Part shown: positions 1 through 6,793 of the stretch, piece by piece | Position numbering within the stretch: the stretch's first letter is position 1 | Layout of the letters: each line of letters opens with the position of its first letter | Assembly (NCBI GenBank): GCA_903909295.1 | Contig: CAIVVG010000043.1 | Coordinates: 1 to 14,570 of the forward strand | Origin: an uncultured Chlamydiae bacterium | GTDB lineage: Bacteria; Chlamydiota; Chlamydiia; Chlamydiales; SM23-39 | DNA: 14,570 nucleotides | Reading direction: 5' to 3' | Notes under the pieces: model-generated | What the model was told of the DNA's origin: nothing | The model's input: the letters and a program-made list of their open reading frames with translations, nothing else | Database searches by the model: none | Position numbers and translations under genes: made by a program

Positions 1-1664
1 AAGAGACCCTCCAAAAAGGGCTCAAGTGCTTCAAAAACCAAGATTTTACCTTTTTTCAAGAAATCCATGCAATTTTTGTGGGGGCGATCGAACGGCGCAA
101 TCAAATCGAAGAGGCGATCGCTTCTAGCGAGCTTCCGCAAGATGTTAAGAGTGAAGAATTTAAGGATATGGATTGGGCTTCTGGCAAGGAAGAGCTAGAA
201 ACCCGGCTGCTGAGGATCAAGGCGCTGCAGTTGGGGACGGCAGATAAACTGGGGAATGAGGGGAAGAGCCTCTTTGTGCAGAGGTCGCTCAAGCGGCGGC
301 TGAATCGGGAGGCCGAGATGGTGGGGACGAGCCCTGAGGAGCGTTTCAAGGTGACTTTGAGCTCTGTTCTGAAGGCCTTTTCGGGTGCTCTAGACCCCCA
401 TACCCACTACTTCACCCCCACGGAAGCCAACCAGTTTATGATCCTCGTTCAGCAACGTCTTTTTGGCATTGGAGCGCAACTGAGGGATGATTTGGATGGC
501 CTTTTGGTCACTCGGATCATTGAAAATAGCCCTGCCAGCCAAAATAACAAGATGAAGATCAATGACAAGATCATTGCGGTGGACCAGGAGTCGATCATTG
601 GAATGGACATTACTGAGGCTGTTGAACTGATCCGAGGGGAAAAAGGGACCTCTGTTCAGCTGATGATCTTGCGCGAAGGAGAAAAGGTAGAAGTCGAGAT
701 CGTCCGCAATGAGATTGTCTTTGAAGAGGGACGTCTAGAGAGCAGCGTCGAGCCCTTTGGAGATGGGGTGATTGCGACCCTTCGCCTCTATACATTCTAC
801 CAAGATGCGAAGAGCTCTTCGGCGACCGACCTGCGCAAGGCATTGGAGGAGATCAAGAAAGAGGACCGGCTCAAAGCGGTCGTGCTCGATCTGCGCAATA
901 ATGCAGGAGGCCTCATGGGACAGGCGGTGGCCGTTTCAGGGCTTTTCATGAACAAGGGGATCGTCGTTTCTGTCCAGGATGCCAGTGGCCGAGTGCAACA
1001 CTTGCGCGAAGTGGAAGGGAAACCCGTTTGGGAGGGCCCTCTTTTGATCCTCGTCAACCAGGGAACCGCCTCTGCAGCTGAAATCGTGGCGCAGGGACTC
1101 CAGGACTATGGCAGGGCCATCGTAGTGGGCGACCTCAATACCTTTGGGAAGGGCTCTTTTCAGACCTTGACCCTCGATGCGGTGAGCAACCCCAAGATCA
1201 ACCCGCAAGGGGAGTATAAAGTGACTCGCAACCTCTACTATACTGTATCGGGCAAGAGCCCGCAGCTCCGCGGTGTGCAGTCGGACATCGTTATTCCCGG
1301 CCTGTTAACGGGGATGGAAGTGGGGGAGCGCTTTGCGAAATTCCCCCTAGAAAATAAGTCGATCGACCCCCATTTTGAAGACGACTTGTCCGACCTTCCT
1401 CCCGCCTACCGGATTCAATTGGGGGCGATGTACAAATACAATCTGCAGGCCAAGGTAACGACCTATGAGCCCTATCTGGAACGGCTCCGCGCCAATACCG
1501 AAAAACGGATCCGCACCAATAAGCACTACCAAAACTGCCTGACCGAGATAGAGAAGAAAAATTTTGACTCTCCGCCGGTGGAGCTCTTTGCTCAGAGCGA
1601 CCTTCAGTTGACCGAGGCGGTCAATGCAGCAAAAGACCTATTGCAATTGATGAAAGACCAATGA
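1..1664 (+). CDS. tsp: Tail-specific protease (Tsp/Prc-like, peptidase family S41), 5' end outside window
   Basis: Serine protease of the C-terminal processing family, expected to act in the periplasm or after export on proteins with exposed C-termini. The frame is open back to the first complete codon at base 3, so about 553 residues are visible and the real start lies upstream; the GTG at 78 is internal. A PDZ domain lies at about bases 440-710 (FGIGAQL, then GEKGTSVQL). The S41 core follows, with LDLRNNAGG and a Ser-Lys dyad: Ser in GTASAAE (codon 1071) and Lys in TFGKGSFQ (codon 1149). A C-terminal region after about 1330 fits the Prc-type extension. The C. trachomatis counterpart as I remember it is CT441, about 650 residues. 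The next gene, gltX, starts 66 bases on. Family assignment is firm; substrates are unknown. Confidence 0.9.
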   Translation, partial: ETLQKGLKCFKNQDFTFFQEIHAIFVGAIERRNQIEEAIASSELPQDVKSEEFKDMDWASGKEELETRLLRIKALQLGTADKLGNEGKSLFVQRSLKRRLNREAEMVGTSPEERFKVTLSSVLKAFSGALDPHTHYFTPTEANQFMILVQQRLFGIGAQLRDDLDGLLVTRIIENSPASQNNKMKINDKIIAVDQESIIGMDITEAVELIRGEKGTSVQLMILREGEKVEVEIVRNEIVFEEGRLESSVEPFGDGVIATLRLYTFYQDAKSSSATDLRKALEEIKKEDRLKAVVLDLRNNAGGLMGQAVAVSGLFMNKGIVVSVQDASGRVQHLREVEGKPVWEGPLLILVNQGTASAAEIVAQGLQDYGRAIVVGDLNTFGKGSFQTLTLDAVSNPKINPQGEYKVTRNLYYTVSGKSPQLRGVQSDIVIPGLLTGMEVGERFAKFPLENKSIDPHFEDDLSDLPPAYRIQLGAMYKYNLQAKVTTYEPYLERLRANTEKRIRTNKHYQNCLTEIEKKNFDSPPVELFAQSDLQLTEAVNAAKDLLQLMKDQ

Positions 1665-1675
1665 AGAGATAAGTA

Positions 1676-1704
1676 TTGAACTAAACTCTTCGAGTAGAGA
1701 CAAT
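1676..1704 (+). promoter_or_regulatory. Candidate sigma-70-like promoter for gltX
   Basis: TTGAAC (1676-1681) and GACAAT (1699-1704) are separated by 17 bases in the 66-base gap before gltX. Each matches 4 of 6 consensus positions. The tsp-gltX gap shows no terminator. This is a weak match and could be chance. Confidence 0.3.
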
Positions 1705-1730
1705 AGAGACCAAAAAAAGTACCCCATCTT

Positions 1731-3221
1731 ATGACAGTTCGTGTTCGTATTGCCCCCTCCCCCACCGGCGACCCCCACGTAGGGACCGCCTACATCGCCT
1801 TATTCAACCTGATTTTTGCTCGCCACTTTCAGGGGAAGTTCATTTTGCGCATCGAAGATACCGACCAATCGCGCAGTCGCCCCGAATATGAGGCCAATAT
1901 CATGCGGGCCTTGCATTGGTGCAATATTACCTGGGATGAGGGTCCTGATGTAGGGGGGCCTCACGCTCCTTACCGGCAATCGGAGAGAACAGAGCTCTAT
2001 CAGAAACATGCTCAAATCCTCCTCGATCGCGGCAGCGCCTATAAGTGTTTTGCTACTCCCGAAGAGTTGACCGAGATGCGCGAGTTGGCCGCAAGCCAAG
2101 GGAAGAGAGCCGGCTATGATCGCCGCTATAGAAACTTAAGTCCTGAGGAAGTGAGGGAGAGGGAAGCCGCTGGGCAGCCCTTCGTCATTCGTCTCAAAGT
2201 GCCTCTGACTGGAGAGTGCGTTTACGAAGATCAAATCAAGGGGCGGATTACAGTTCCTTGGGCCGATATCGATGACCAAGTGCTTTTAAAATCGGACGGT
2301 TTTCCGACCTATCATTTGGCCAATGTAGTCGATGATCGGTTGATGCAAATTACCCACGTCATTCGGGGCGATGAGTGGATGAGCTCGACTCCAAAGCACA
2401 TCTGCCTCTACGAGGCTTTTGGCTGGAAACCCCCTGTTTTTATGCACATGCCGCTCCTCCTCGGCAAAGATGGCAAAAAACTCTCTAAGAGAAAAAACCC
2501 GACTTCCATTTTCTATTTCCGCGATAGCGGGTACCTCCCTGAGGCATTGGTCAACTTCTTGACCCTCATGGGGTACAGCATGCCTGATGACCGAGAGGTC
2601 TATCCTTTAGAGGAGATCGTGCGCGACTTTGATCCTAAGCGCATTGGTATTTCAGGGGCTTTTTTCGATACGCAAAAACTCAACTGGCTCAATCAGAAAA
2701 AGATCATAGAGTCCATCCCCGAAGACAAGCTCTGGGATCGTCTCAAAGAGTGGAGCTTCAATGAGTCGTTTATGCGCAAGCTCGTCCCTCTGATCCACAC
2801 CCGGATCAAGACGTTTGGCGACTTTATGGAGCAGTGCCACTTTTTCTTTGTGAATGATCTCCATCTCACTCCTCAGCAATTGTGCCCTAAAGACACGGCC
2901 CCGGAACTCGTCGCTTCTCTTTTCCAGGCCATTATTTGGAGTTTGGATGAGCAAGAAGATTGGAGTGGCGTAGGCATTGAAAAAGCCTCTCACCAGGTCG
3001 CAGAGGTGTTTGCTGTTCACTATAAGAAGGTGATCATCCCGGCGCTCTTTATGGCCATTATGGGTAAGCTGCAGGGCCCCCCACTCTTTGATTCCGTGAC
3101 CCTGCTCGGCAAAGACCGGACGCGCGTGCGCCTCATGGGAGCGATTGAGTGTTTAGGCGGGTTGTCCAATAAGAAAATGGACGCCCTGAAAAAAGACTGG
3201 GAAAAACGGGCCGTGCCTTAA
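1731..3221 (+). CDS. gltX: Glutamyl-tRNA synthetase
   Basis: Class I aminoacyl-tRNA synthetase that charges tRNA-Glu in the cytoplasm. At 496 residues it has normal GluRS length. The ATP-binding HIGH-type motif is HVGT inside APSPTGDPHVGTA (residues 8-20), and the second signature is KLSKR (250-254). The LRIEDTD motif (39-45) and the IRGDEWMSST segment (211-220) are typical of the Rossmann core; a C-terminal anticodon-binding half of about 200 residues follows. The start ATG sits just before the conserved first strand (VRVRIAPS). Chlamydiae are thought to lack GlnRS and to make Gln-tRNA by amidation, so this enzyme may be non-discriminating; that is inference from the group. Its stop overlaps the convergent small ORF by 4 bases. 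Confidence 0.97.
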   Translation: MTVRVRIAPSPTGDPHVGTAYIALFNLIFARHFQGKFILRIEDTDQSRSRPEYEANIMRALHWCNITWDEGPDVGGPHAPYRQSERTELYQKHAQILLDRGSAYKCFATPEELTEMRELAASQGKRAGYDRRYRNLSPEEVREREAAGQPFVIRLKVPLTGECVYEDQIKGRITVPWADIDDQVLLKSDGFPTYHLANVVDDRLMQITHVIRGDEWMSSTPKHICLYEAFGWKPPVFMHMPLLLGKDGKKLSKRKNPTSIFYFRDSGYLPEALVNFLTLMGYSMPDDREVYPLEEIVRDFDPKRIGISGAFFDTQKLNWLNQKKIIESIPEDKLWDRLKEWSFNESFMRKLVPLIHTRIKTFGDFMEQCHFFFVNDLHLTPQQLCPKDTAPELVASLFQAIIWSLDEQEDWSGVGIEKASHQVAEVFAVHYKKVIIPALFMAIMGKLQGPPLFDSVTLLGKDRTRVRLMGAIECLGGLSNKKMDALKKDWEKRAVP

Positions 3222-3340
3222 GGTTCTTCCGGTTCGTTGGATTCAACCGAGGAGATCACGTAGTCGCGGCCATTGATCGAGTCTCCTTTATTGCAGCCCC
3301 AAAGACAGCAGCAGAGGAGAAGGGAGAGGAGTCGTCGCAT
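3218..3340 (-). CDS. Candidate 40-residue cysteine-bearing lipoprotein
   Basis: A short open frame encodes a 40-residue peptide beginning MRRLLSLLLCCCLWGC. It looks like a type II signal peptide: two arginines, a leucine-rich stretch and a lipobox-like LWGC with the lipidated Cys at residue 16, leaving an acidic mature tail of 25 residues (ends NEPEEP). Trp at -2 of the lipobox is unusual. A Shine-Dalgarno-like AGGA stands 6 bases before the ATG. It converges on gltX with a 4-base overlap and diverges from cysJ. In C. trachomatis, as I remember, the small Cys-rich lipoprotein gene omcA sits beside gltX, so position hints at a counterpart, but the sequence is too short to claim orthology. An upstream extension to 3601 only reads antisense to cysJ and is not accepted. 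Confidence 0.5.
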   Translation of the reverse strand: MRRLLSLLLCCCLWGCNKGDSINGRDYVISSVESNEPEEP

Positions 3341-3385
3341 GAGAGGTCCTTTTTTAATGCTCAATGTATCGGCTGGGTAACGGTT

Positions 3386-4447
3386 ATGTCTACAGAAAAA
3401 TACACTCGCCACACTCCTTATCTCGCCAAAATCCGTGACCGCTTTTTGCTGACAAAGCCCGGTTCTACGAAACAGACCTACCATATCTCCTTGGAAGTGA
3501 AGCCCTCGGTTCTCAATTGGCGCGTAGGGGACAGCATTGGCGTCATCCCTGTCAATGAGGGACCCCTTGTTGCAGACATTTTGGGCTGTTTGGGGCTCCA
3601 TCCTGATGAGCCTATTTTAGATCCCCGAGCCAAAACGGCCACTACAGTAGGCGCCTATCTGACTCATAAGGCCAATTTAAGTCGGGTCAGCTCCTCTTTG
3701 TTTCGTGGAGAGGCACATCACCACCTCATCGACCTCCTCGAAATCCACCGCCCAAAACTCTCTGCTCAAGAGCTCTGTAACGGACTCCTCCCCCTCTTGC
3801 CCCGTTTTTACTCGATTGCCTCCTCAGAGCAAGTATTTCCCCATGAACTTCACCTCACAGTTGCCTACGTCACCTATGAACTTCGCGGAAGAAAACGGGT
3901 GGGCGTCGGCAGCCACTTTCTGTGTGAGCTGGCTCAAGAAGGGGTGACTCACATTCCCATTTACGTCCAATCCTCCAATCACTTCTGTCTGCCCGAAGAC
4001 CCTTGCGCTCCTATGATCTTGATCGGTCCAGGAACAGGGGTAGCCCCCTTCCGCGCTTTTCTACAAGAGCGAGTCGCCCTGAAGGCGCCGGGCCGCAACT
4101 GGCTCTTTTTTGGAGAGAGGCATCGCGCAACCGACTTCTATTATGAGGAGTTTTGGTTGGAACTAGAAAAACAGGGGCATTTGAGGCTCGATCTCGCTTT
4201 TTCTCGCGATGGGGCTACCAAAACATACGTTCAGCACAAGATGTTAGAGCAGAAAAAGGACCTTTGGAACTGGCTCCAGCAAGGGAGCTTCCTCTATGTA
4301 TGCGGAGACGCCGAGGAGATGGCCAAAGATGTCGATGCGACCCTCCGGCAAATTGCCGTTGAAGAAGGGGGCCTCACCGAAGACAAGGCCCGCCAGTATT
4401 TTAAACAGCTTCGCACAGAGCGGCGCTACCTACTCGATGTTTATTGA
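3386..4447 (+). CDS. cysJ: CysJ-like NADPH-dependent flavoprotein reductase (FAD/NADP module only)
   Basis: Diflavin-reductase-type FAD/NADP(H) module, annotated in chlamydiae as the sulfite reductase flavoprotein subunit. Visible motifs are the FAD-binding RFYS (residues 140-143), GVGSHFL (173-179), the NADP-binding GPGTGVAPFRAF (214-225), YVCGDAEEM (304-312) and a C-terminal aromatic Tyr that would stack on the flavin. At 353 residues it lacks the N-terminal flavodoxin (FMN) domain of E. coli CysJ (about 600 residues), so it begins directly in the connecting/FAD region. No cysI hemoprotein gene is in this window. The electron acceptor is therefore uncertain; sulfite reduction is by name only. 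ATG 3386 is preceded by a weak purine-rich stretch. The 3' end overlaps the HAD gene on the other strand by 18 bases. Confidence 0.85.
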   Translation: MSTEKYTRHTPYLAKIRDRFLLTKPGSTKQTYHISLEVKPSVLNWRVGDSIGVIPVNEGPLVADILGCLGLHPDEPILDPRAKTATTVGAYLTHKANLSRVSSSLFRGEAHHHLIDLLEIHRPKLSAQELCNGLLPLLPRFYSIASSEQVFPHELHLTVAYVTYELRGRKRVGVGSHFLCELAQEGVTHIPIYVQSSNHFCLPEDPCAPMILIGPGTGVAPFRAFLQERVALKAPGRNWLFFGERHRATDFYYEEFWLELEKQGHLRLDLAFSRDGATKTYVQHKMLEQKKDLWNWLQQGSFLYVCGDAEEMAKDVDATLRQIAVEEGGLTEDKARQYFKQLRTERRYLLDVY

Positions 4448-5215
4448 AGCTGCCTCCTCATCAGACAAGATCCTACCAAATCGAGAATGTTCCCACTGAA
4501 TATCGGCGATCTTTTGATCAAACGCCGCTTTACGGGCATCGTTGTACCCGTAACGGAGACCAATGAACTCAATCCCTCTGGCTTCTGCATAGGATTCTAC
4601 TGCTTTCAGATGGGACAGTTTATCGTCGATCAGCACAACCTTCTGAGGAACATAACCCGTTTGATCGCAGATTTGGAAAAAGGAGAGACCCTTATTACGA
4701 CCTGAAGTGTGGAGAATGCCGTGCCGGTAAAGAACCCCATGCCCAGCGACGTTAGTATAGACATCTTGAGAGAAAGGACCTGAGTGGGACAAGTTGATCT
4801 CTTGTTCTTGGAGGTGTAATCGAGTCCTGGTATGCAAGGAGAGCTCTTGAACAGTCAGCGCCATGACAGAACACCCGTCCCTTTGTAATTCTTGAATGAC
4901 CTCAGCCGTTCCGGGTTCCACGAGCTCCATTTTCGTTAAATGACGGATTGCTTCCCATTCAGCCAGAGTCTTTTGCAGTGCCTCGGAAGAAGAGAGCCCC
5001 TCGCTCTGATACTTTTTCCAACGATAGTCGAACCAGCACTCTCCTCCCAACGTCTGTTTGGGGATCAAGAGCGTGTCATCGATATCCATCAAGATCAAAG
5101 TGCCTGGAGTCACGTGGGACAAAATATCTCGAAAATGAGAAGTTTCCACAATCAATGCGGATAGAGGGCCTATGAAGAGGACCCAAAGAAAGATCAGTCG
5201 TTTGTGATATGACAT
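4430..5215 (-). CDS. Exported HAD-superfamily phosphatase-like protein (DUF2608-type)
   Basis: The 261-residue product has an N-terminal signal-like segment (MSYHKR, then a hydrophobic run to about residue 22), then a complete set of HAD motifs. Motif I is LMDIDDTLL with Asp44 and Asp46, motif II is ALT with Thr121, motif III is a Lys in GRNKG (Lys175), and motif IV is VVLIDDKLSH with Asp197 and Asp198. The order and the export signal fit the DUF2608 family known from Legionella and environmental chlamydiae. Substrate unknown; a metal-dependent phosphohydrolase acting outside the cytoplasm is inferred. The frame extends to an ATG at 5278, but those 21 residues read out of frame through a GxxExxY relic and would bury the signal peptide, so the start at 5215 is preferred. 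Ribosome binding site weak. Confidence 0.8.
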   Translation of the reverse strand: MSYHKRLIFLWVLFIGPLSALIVETSHFRDILSHVTPGTLILMDIDDTLLIPKQTLGGECWFDYRWKKYQSEGLSSSEALQKTLAEWEAIRHLTKMELVEPGTAEVIQELQRDGCSVMALTVQELSLHTRTRLHLQEQEINLSHSGPFSQDVYTNVAGHGVLYRHGILHTSGRNKGLSFFQICDQTGYVPQKVVLIDDKLSHLKAVESYAEARGIEFIGLRYGYNDARKAAFDQKIADIQWEHSRFGRILSDEEAASINIE

Positions 5216-5328
5216 ATAGCGTTGTTTACCTGGGTTTTTCCAAAGTTGATGAGCAGTCCCGGACCGCCGAGGAGGCAATGGACCTCTATGGCCGCTTCTA
5301 CGATGTGCTCAGACAGTTTATCTTCCAT
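5194..5328 (-). pseudogene. Relic of a GxxExxY-family gene (N-terminal fragment)
   Basis: A 44-codon frame begins at the ATG at 5328. Its first 26 residues, MEDKLSEHIVEAAIEVH then CLLGGPGLL, match the conserved opening of GxxExxY proteins (PDDEXK_3 family, usually about 120-130 residues), where EVH..LGGPGLLESVYEE is the signature. The similarity stops abruptly after GLL (about base 5250): the ESVYEE that names the family is missing and the frame ends 18 codons later inside the start of the HAD gene. No later part of the family is visible in the other frames here. This reads as a 3'-deleted remnant between menC and the HAD gene. Function of the family is unknown. Expression is doubtful, since no clear ribosome site precedes the ATG. 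Confidence 0.6.
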
Positions 5329-5399
5329 AAGATAGCAGAGGATTCTACTAGGCCGCGATTTTTCGTTCAAGAATTTTATTGAGCCGCCGCTCGAGCCTT

Positions 5400-6227
5400 T
5401 TAAGAGGGGGAGAGTTCTTCAAAAAAGTAGCGAGTGCCAATTCCCACTGGAGGTGGGTTGGGGGAGAGGCGGCGTGCGAGCGCAGCGATGTGGTCCAAGC
5501 CTACTGAGCTCTCAAAGCTGCTGCTCAAAACAAGCTGGACGCCCCGCCTTTGACACCAAGCCTGGAGGGGAAGCGCCCCTTTGAGGCCGCCCTGTATCAT
5601 CGGTTTGTAGATGAGCGCCTTGAGGTGCTCGAGCTGCTCCAGATCATTCAATGATAGGTCGCTTGGAAAGGACTCATCCACGGCAAGGGGATGGGTAAAA
5701 CGGGAGAGCTCTTTTGGATTTTTAAATGGCTCTTCGACATAGTCGAAGAGATCTTTGGGGTATTTGGAGAAAAATTGTAACGAGTCTTCCGTATTCCAAG
5801 CGCGATTGACATCGATGCGCAAGAAAAAGCGGCTTGCGAGCTGTTCGATAACTTCGTGCGCCTCTCCAAAGGAGAGTTGACTGACCTTGAGTTTGGCTGA
5901 GAGGTAGCCCTCTGCTTCGCGTTCCTTGGCTTGGGCGAGAATTTCTTGGGGGGTGCCCATGAAGAGGGCGCTTAAGGGGACGGGGCCCGGTGGCAATGGC
6001 GGCAGAAGCGCCGATTCCAAGCCGAAGCGGACGGAGGGCAAAAGGTCTAGCTTCCTTAAGTCTTCTAGTTTCGTCACCCATTTATACTTTTCTAATTCTG
6101 CGCGGGCTTCTTCCAATGTTTCTCGGCTCCAGTCGGGTAAGGGGGCGACTTCTCCCCAAGGGCCGTCTTTGGTCACTTGGACTAAAATGCCTGAGCGCTT
6201 GGGGGTGTTATAGCGGCGGAGTTTCAC
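5400..6227 (-). CDS. menC: o-Succinylbenzoate synthase (MenC), short N-terminus
   Basis: Enolase-superfamily enzyme that dehydrates SHCHC to o-succinylbenzoate in classical menaquinone synthesis. Catalytic residues are all visible: Lys112 and Lys114 in AKLKV, metal ligands Asp139 (RIDVNRAW), Glu165 (YVEEPF) and Asp184 (AVDES), and Lys208 (IYKP). WGEVAPLP, LPSVRFGLESAL and LSSSFESSVGL are very close to E. coli MenC as I remember it, which favours OSBS over dipeptide epimerase. The start is GTG at 6227, the only one possible near the conserved region because an in-frame TGA lies 6 bases upstream of it. It overlaps the end of ispF by 20 bases, suggesting coupled translation. At 275 residues it is shorter than the usual 320 or more; the loss is mostly N-terminal, around the 20s loop of the capping domain. 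Confidence 0.85.
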   Translation of the reverse strand: MKLRRYNTPKRSGILVQVTKDGPWGEVAPLPDWSRETLEEARAELEKYKWVTKLEDLRKLDLLPSVRFGLESALLPPLPPGPVPLSALFMGTPQEILAQAKEREAEGYLSAKLKVSQLSFGEAHEVIEQLASRFFLRIDVNRAWNTEDSLQFFSKYPKDLFDYVEEPFKNPKELSRFTHPLAVDESFPSDLSLNDLEQLEHLKALIYKPMIQGGLKGALPLQAWCQRRGVQLVLSSSFESSVGLDHIAALARRLSPNPPPVGIGTRYFFEELSPS

Positions 6228-6714
6228 AAGTGCTCATGATGCAAAAACATTGCAGGCCGTCGCCGCAGCCGAAGTCGGTCAGGCCGTTGCCGGAGGTGAC
6301 GCTGATACCCACTTGGGAAATTTCGAGGTGGAGCACGTGGGCGAGTTTTTTCCGCATGAGGTCAATTTTCTCTTCAAACAGGGGGCGCTTCCCCTCGATG
6401 GTGAGCGCGACGTGGACAATTTTCTGGGGGGCAAGGAATTTGAGGGCCCGCTCGATATAGACCTGGGAGTCGGTGATCCCATCTTTGCGGCACAGGTCTC
6501 GGGCGACTCCACCTAAAATAGGGCGGCCTGTAAGCGAGGTGATCGCGTTGCAGATCGCGTGGTGGACAACGTCTCCGTCAGACTCTGAGTCCAGGCCGGG
6601 AACGCCGTCAAAAATAACGCCGGCAACCAGGCACGGCTTAGAGGATTCGGGGGGGAGAAAGCGGTGGCTATCTTGGCCAATACCAGTCCGATAAATGGGA
6701 ACTCGCTGTTGCAT
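6208..6714 (-). CDS. ispF: 2-C-methyl-D-erythritol 2,4-cyclodiphosphate synthase
   Basis: Fifth enzyme of the MEP isoprenoid pathway, forming the cyclic diphosphate; normally a zinc-dependent homotrimer. The 168-residue product has the metal-binding DSH (Asp15, His17) in YRTGIGQDSHRFLP and the SDGDVVHHAICNA segment, in which His52 aligns with the third ligand. TIEGKRP and a CFC-containing C-terminus follow. The sequence YR.GIGQDSHRFLP, SDGDVV.HAICNA and QCFC agrees with the chlamydial IspF (CT434) as I recall it, more than with proteobacterial IspF. The ATG at 6714 gives a start 8 residues before the conserved YRTG; the frame runs on to 6813 but would read into murA. It is divergent from murA and overlaps menC. 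Confidence 0.93.
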   Translation of the reverse strand: MQQRVPIYRTGIGQDSHRFLPPESSKPCLVAGVIFDGVPGLDSESDGDVVHHAICNAITSLTGRPILGGVARDLCRKDGITDSQVYIERALKFLAPQKIVHVALTIEGKRPLFEEKIDLMRKKLAHVLHLEISQVGISVTSGNGLTDFGCGDGLQCFCIMSTCETPPL

Positions 6715-6793
6715 AACGGGCTTATTGTGCCAGAACAACCCATAAAATGCACACCCCTCGTGTAAAAAAAGAGTTTCGTATATACTGGCGCGG
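6715..6793. promoter_or_regulatory. Divergent ispF/murA intergenic region
   Basis: This 79-base gap must hold promoters for both directions. On the - strand TTTACA (complement of 6761-6766) is a 5-of-6 match to a -35 box, but the hexamer 16 bases on (TATGGG) is poor. On the + strand TATACT (6781-6786) resembles a -10 box, yet only 7 bases separate it from the murA ATG and no good -35 lies 17 bases upstream. Box assignments are tentative. Confidence 0.35.

Noticed and set aside
78..80. GTG as the start of the tail-specific protease
   Set aside because: The frame is open and protein-like back to base 3, and the family is longer than 528 residues, so the gene begins before the window.
1684..1694. 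Small hairpin ACTC-TTC-GAGT between tsp and gltX as a terminator
   Set aside because: Only four base pairs and no T-run; too weak to support a terminator.
3341..3601. Upstream extension of the - strand small lipoprotein frame
   Set aside because: It runs antisense through the start of cysJ, whose protein is conserved; the ATG at 3340 has its own ribosome binding site and gives a proper signal peptide.
5216..5278. 21-residue N-terminal extension of the HAD protein
   Set aside because: It would place a basic, Pro-rich stretch before a clean signal peptide and is an out-of-frame reading of the GxxExxY relic.
5209..5382. 57-codon + strand frame with plausible composition (starts MTYSVVYLGF, ends FFVQEFY)
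   Set aside because: It lies antisense to the GxxExxY relic, which has recognisable family residues, and its start overlaps the HAD start on the other strand. It matches no family I know and is best taken as a shadow frame.
5990..6460. 156-residue + strand frame opposite menC and ispF
   Set aside because: Both - strand genes carry complete catalytic motifs here; the + frame is low in recognisable features and is a shadow.
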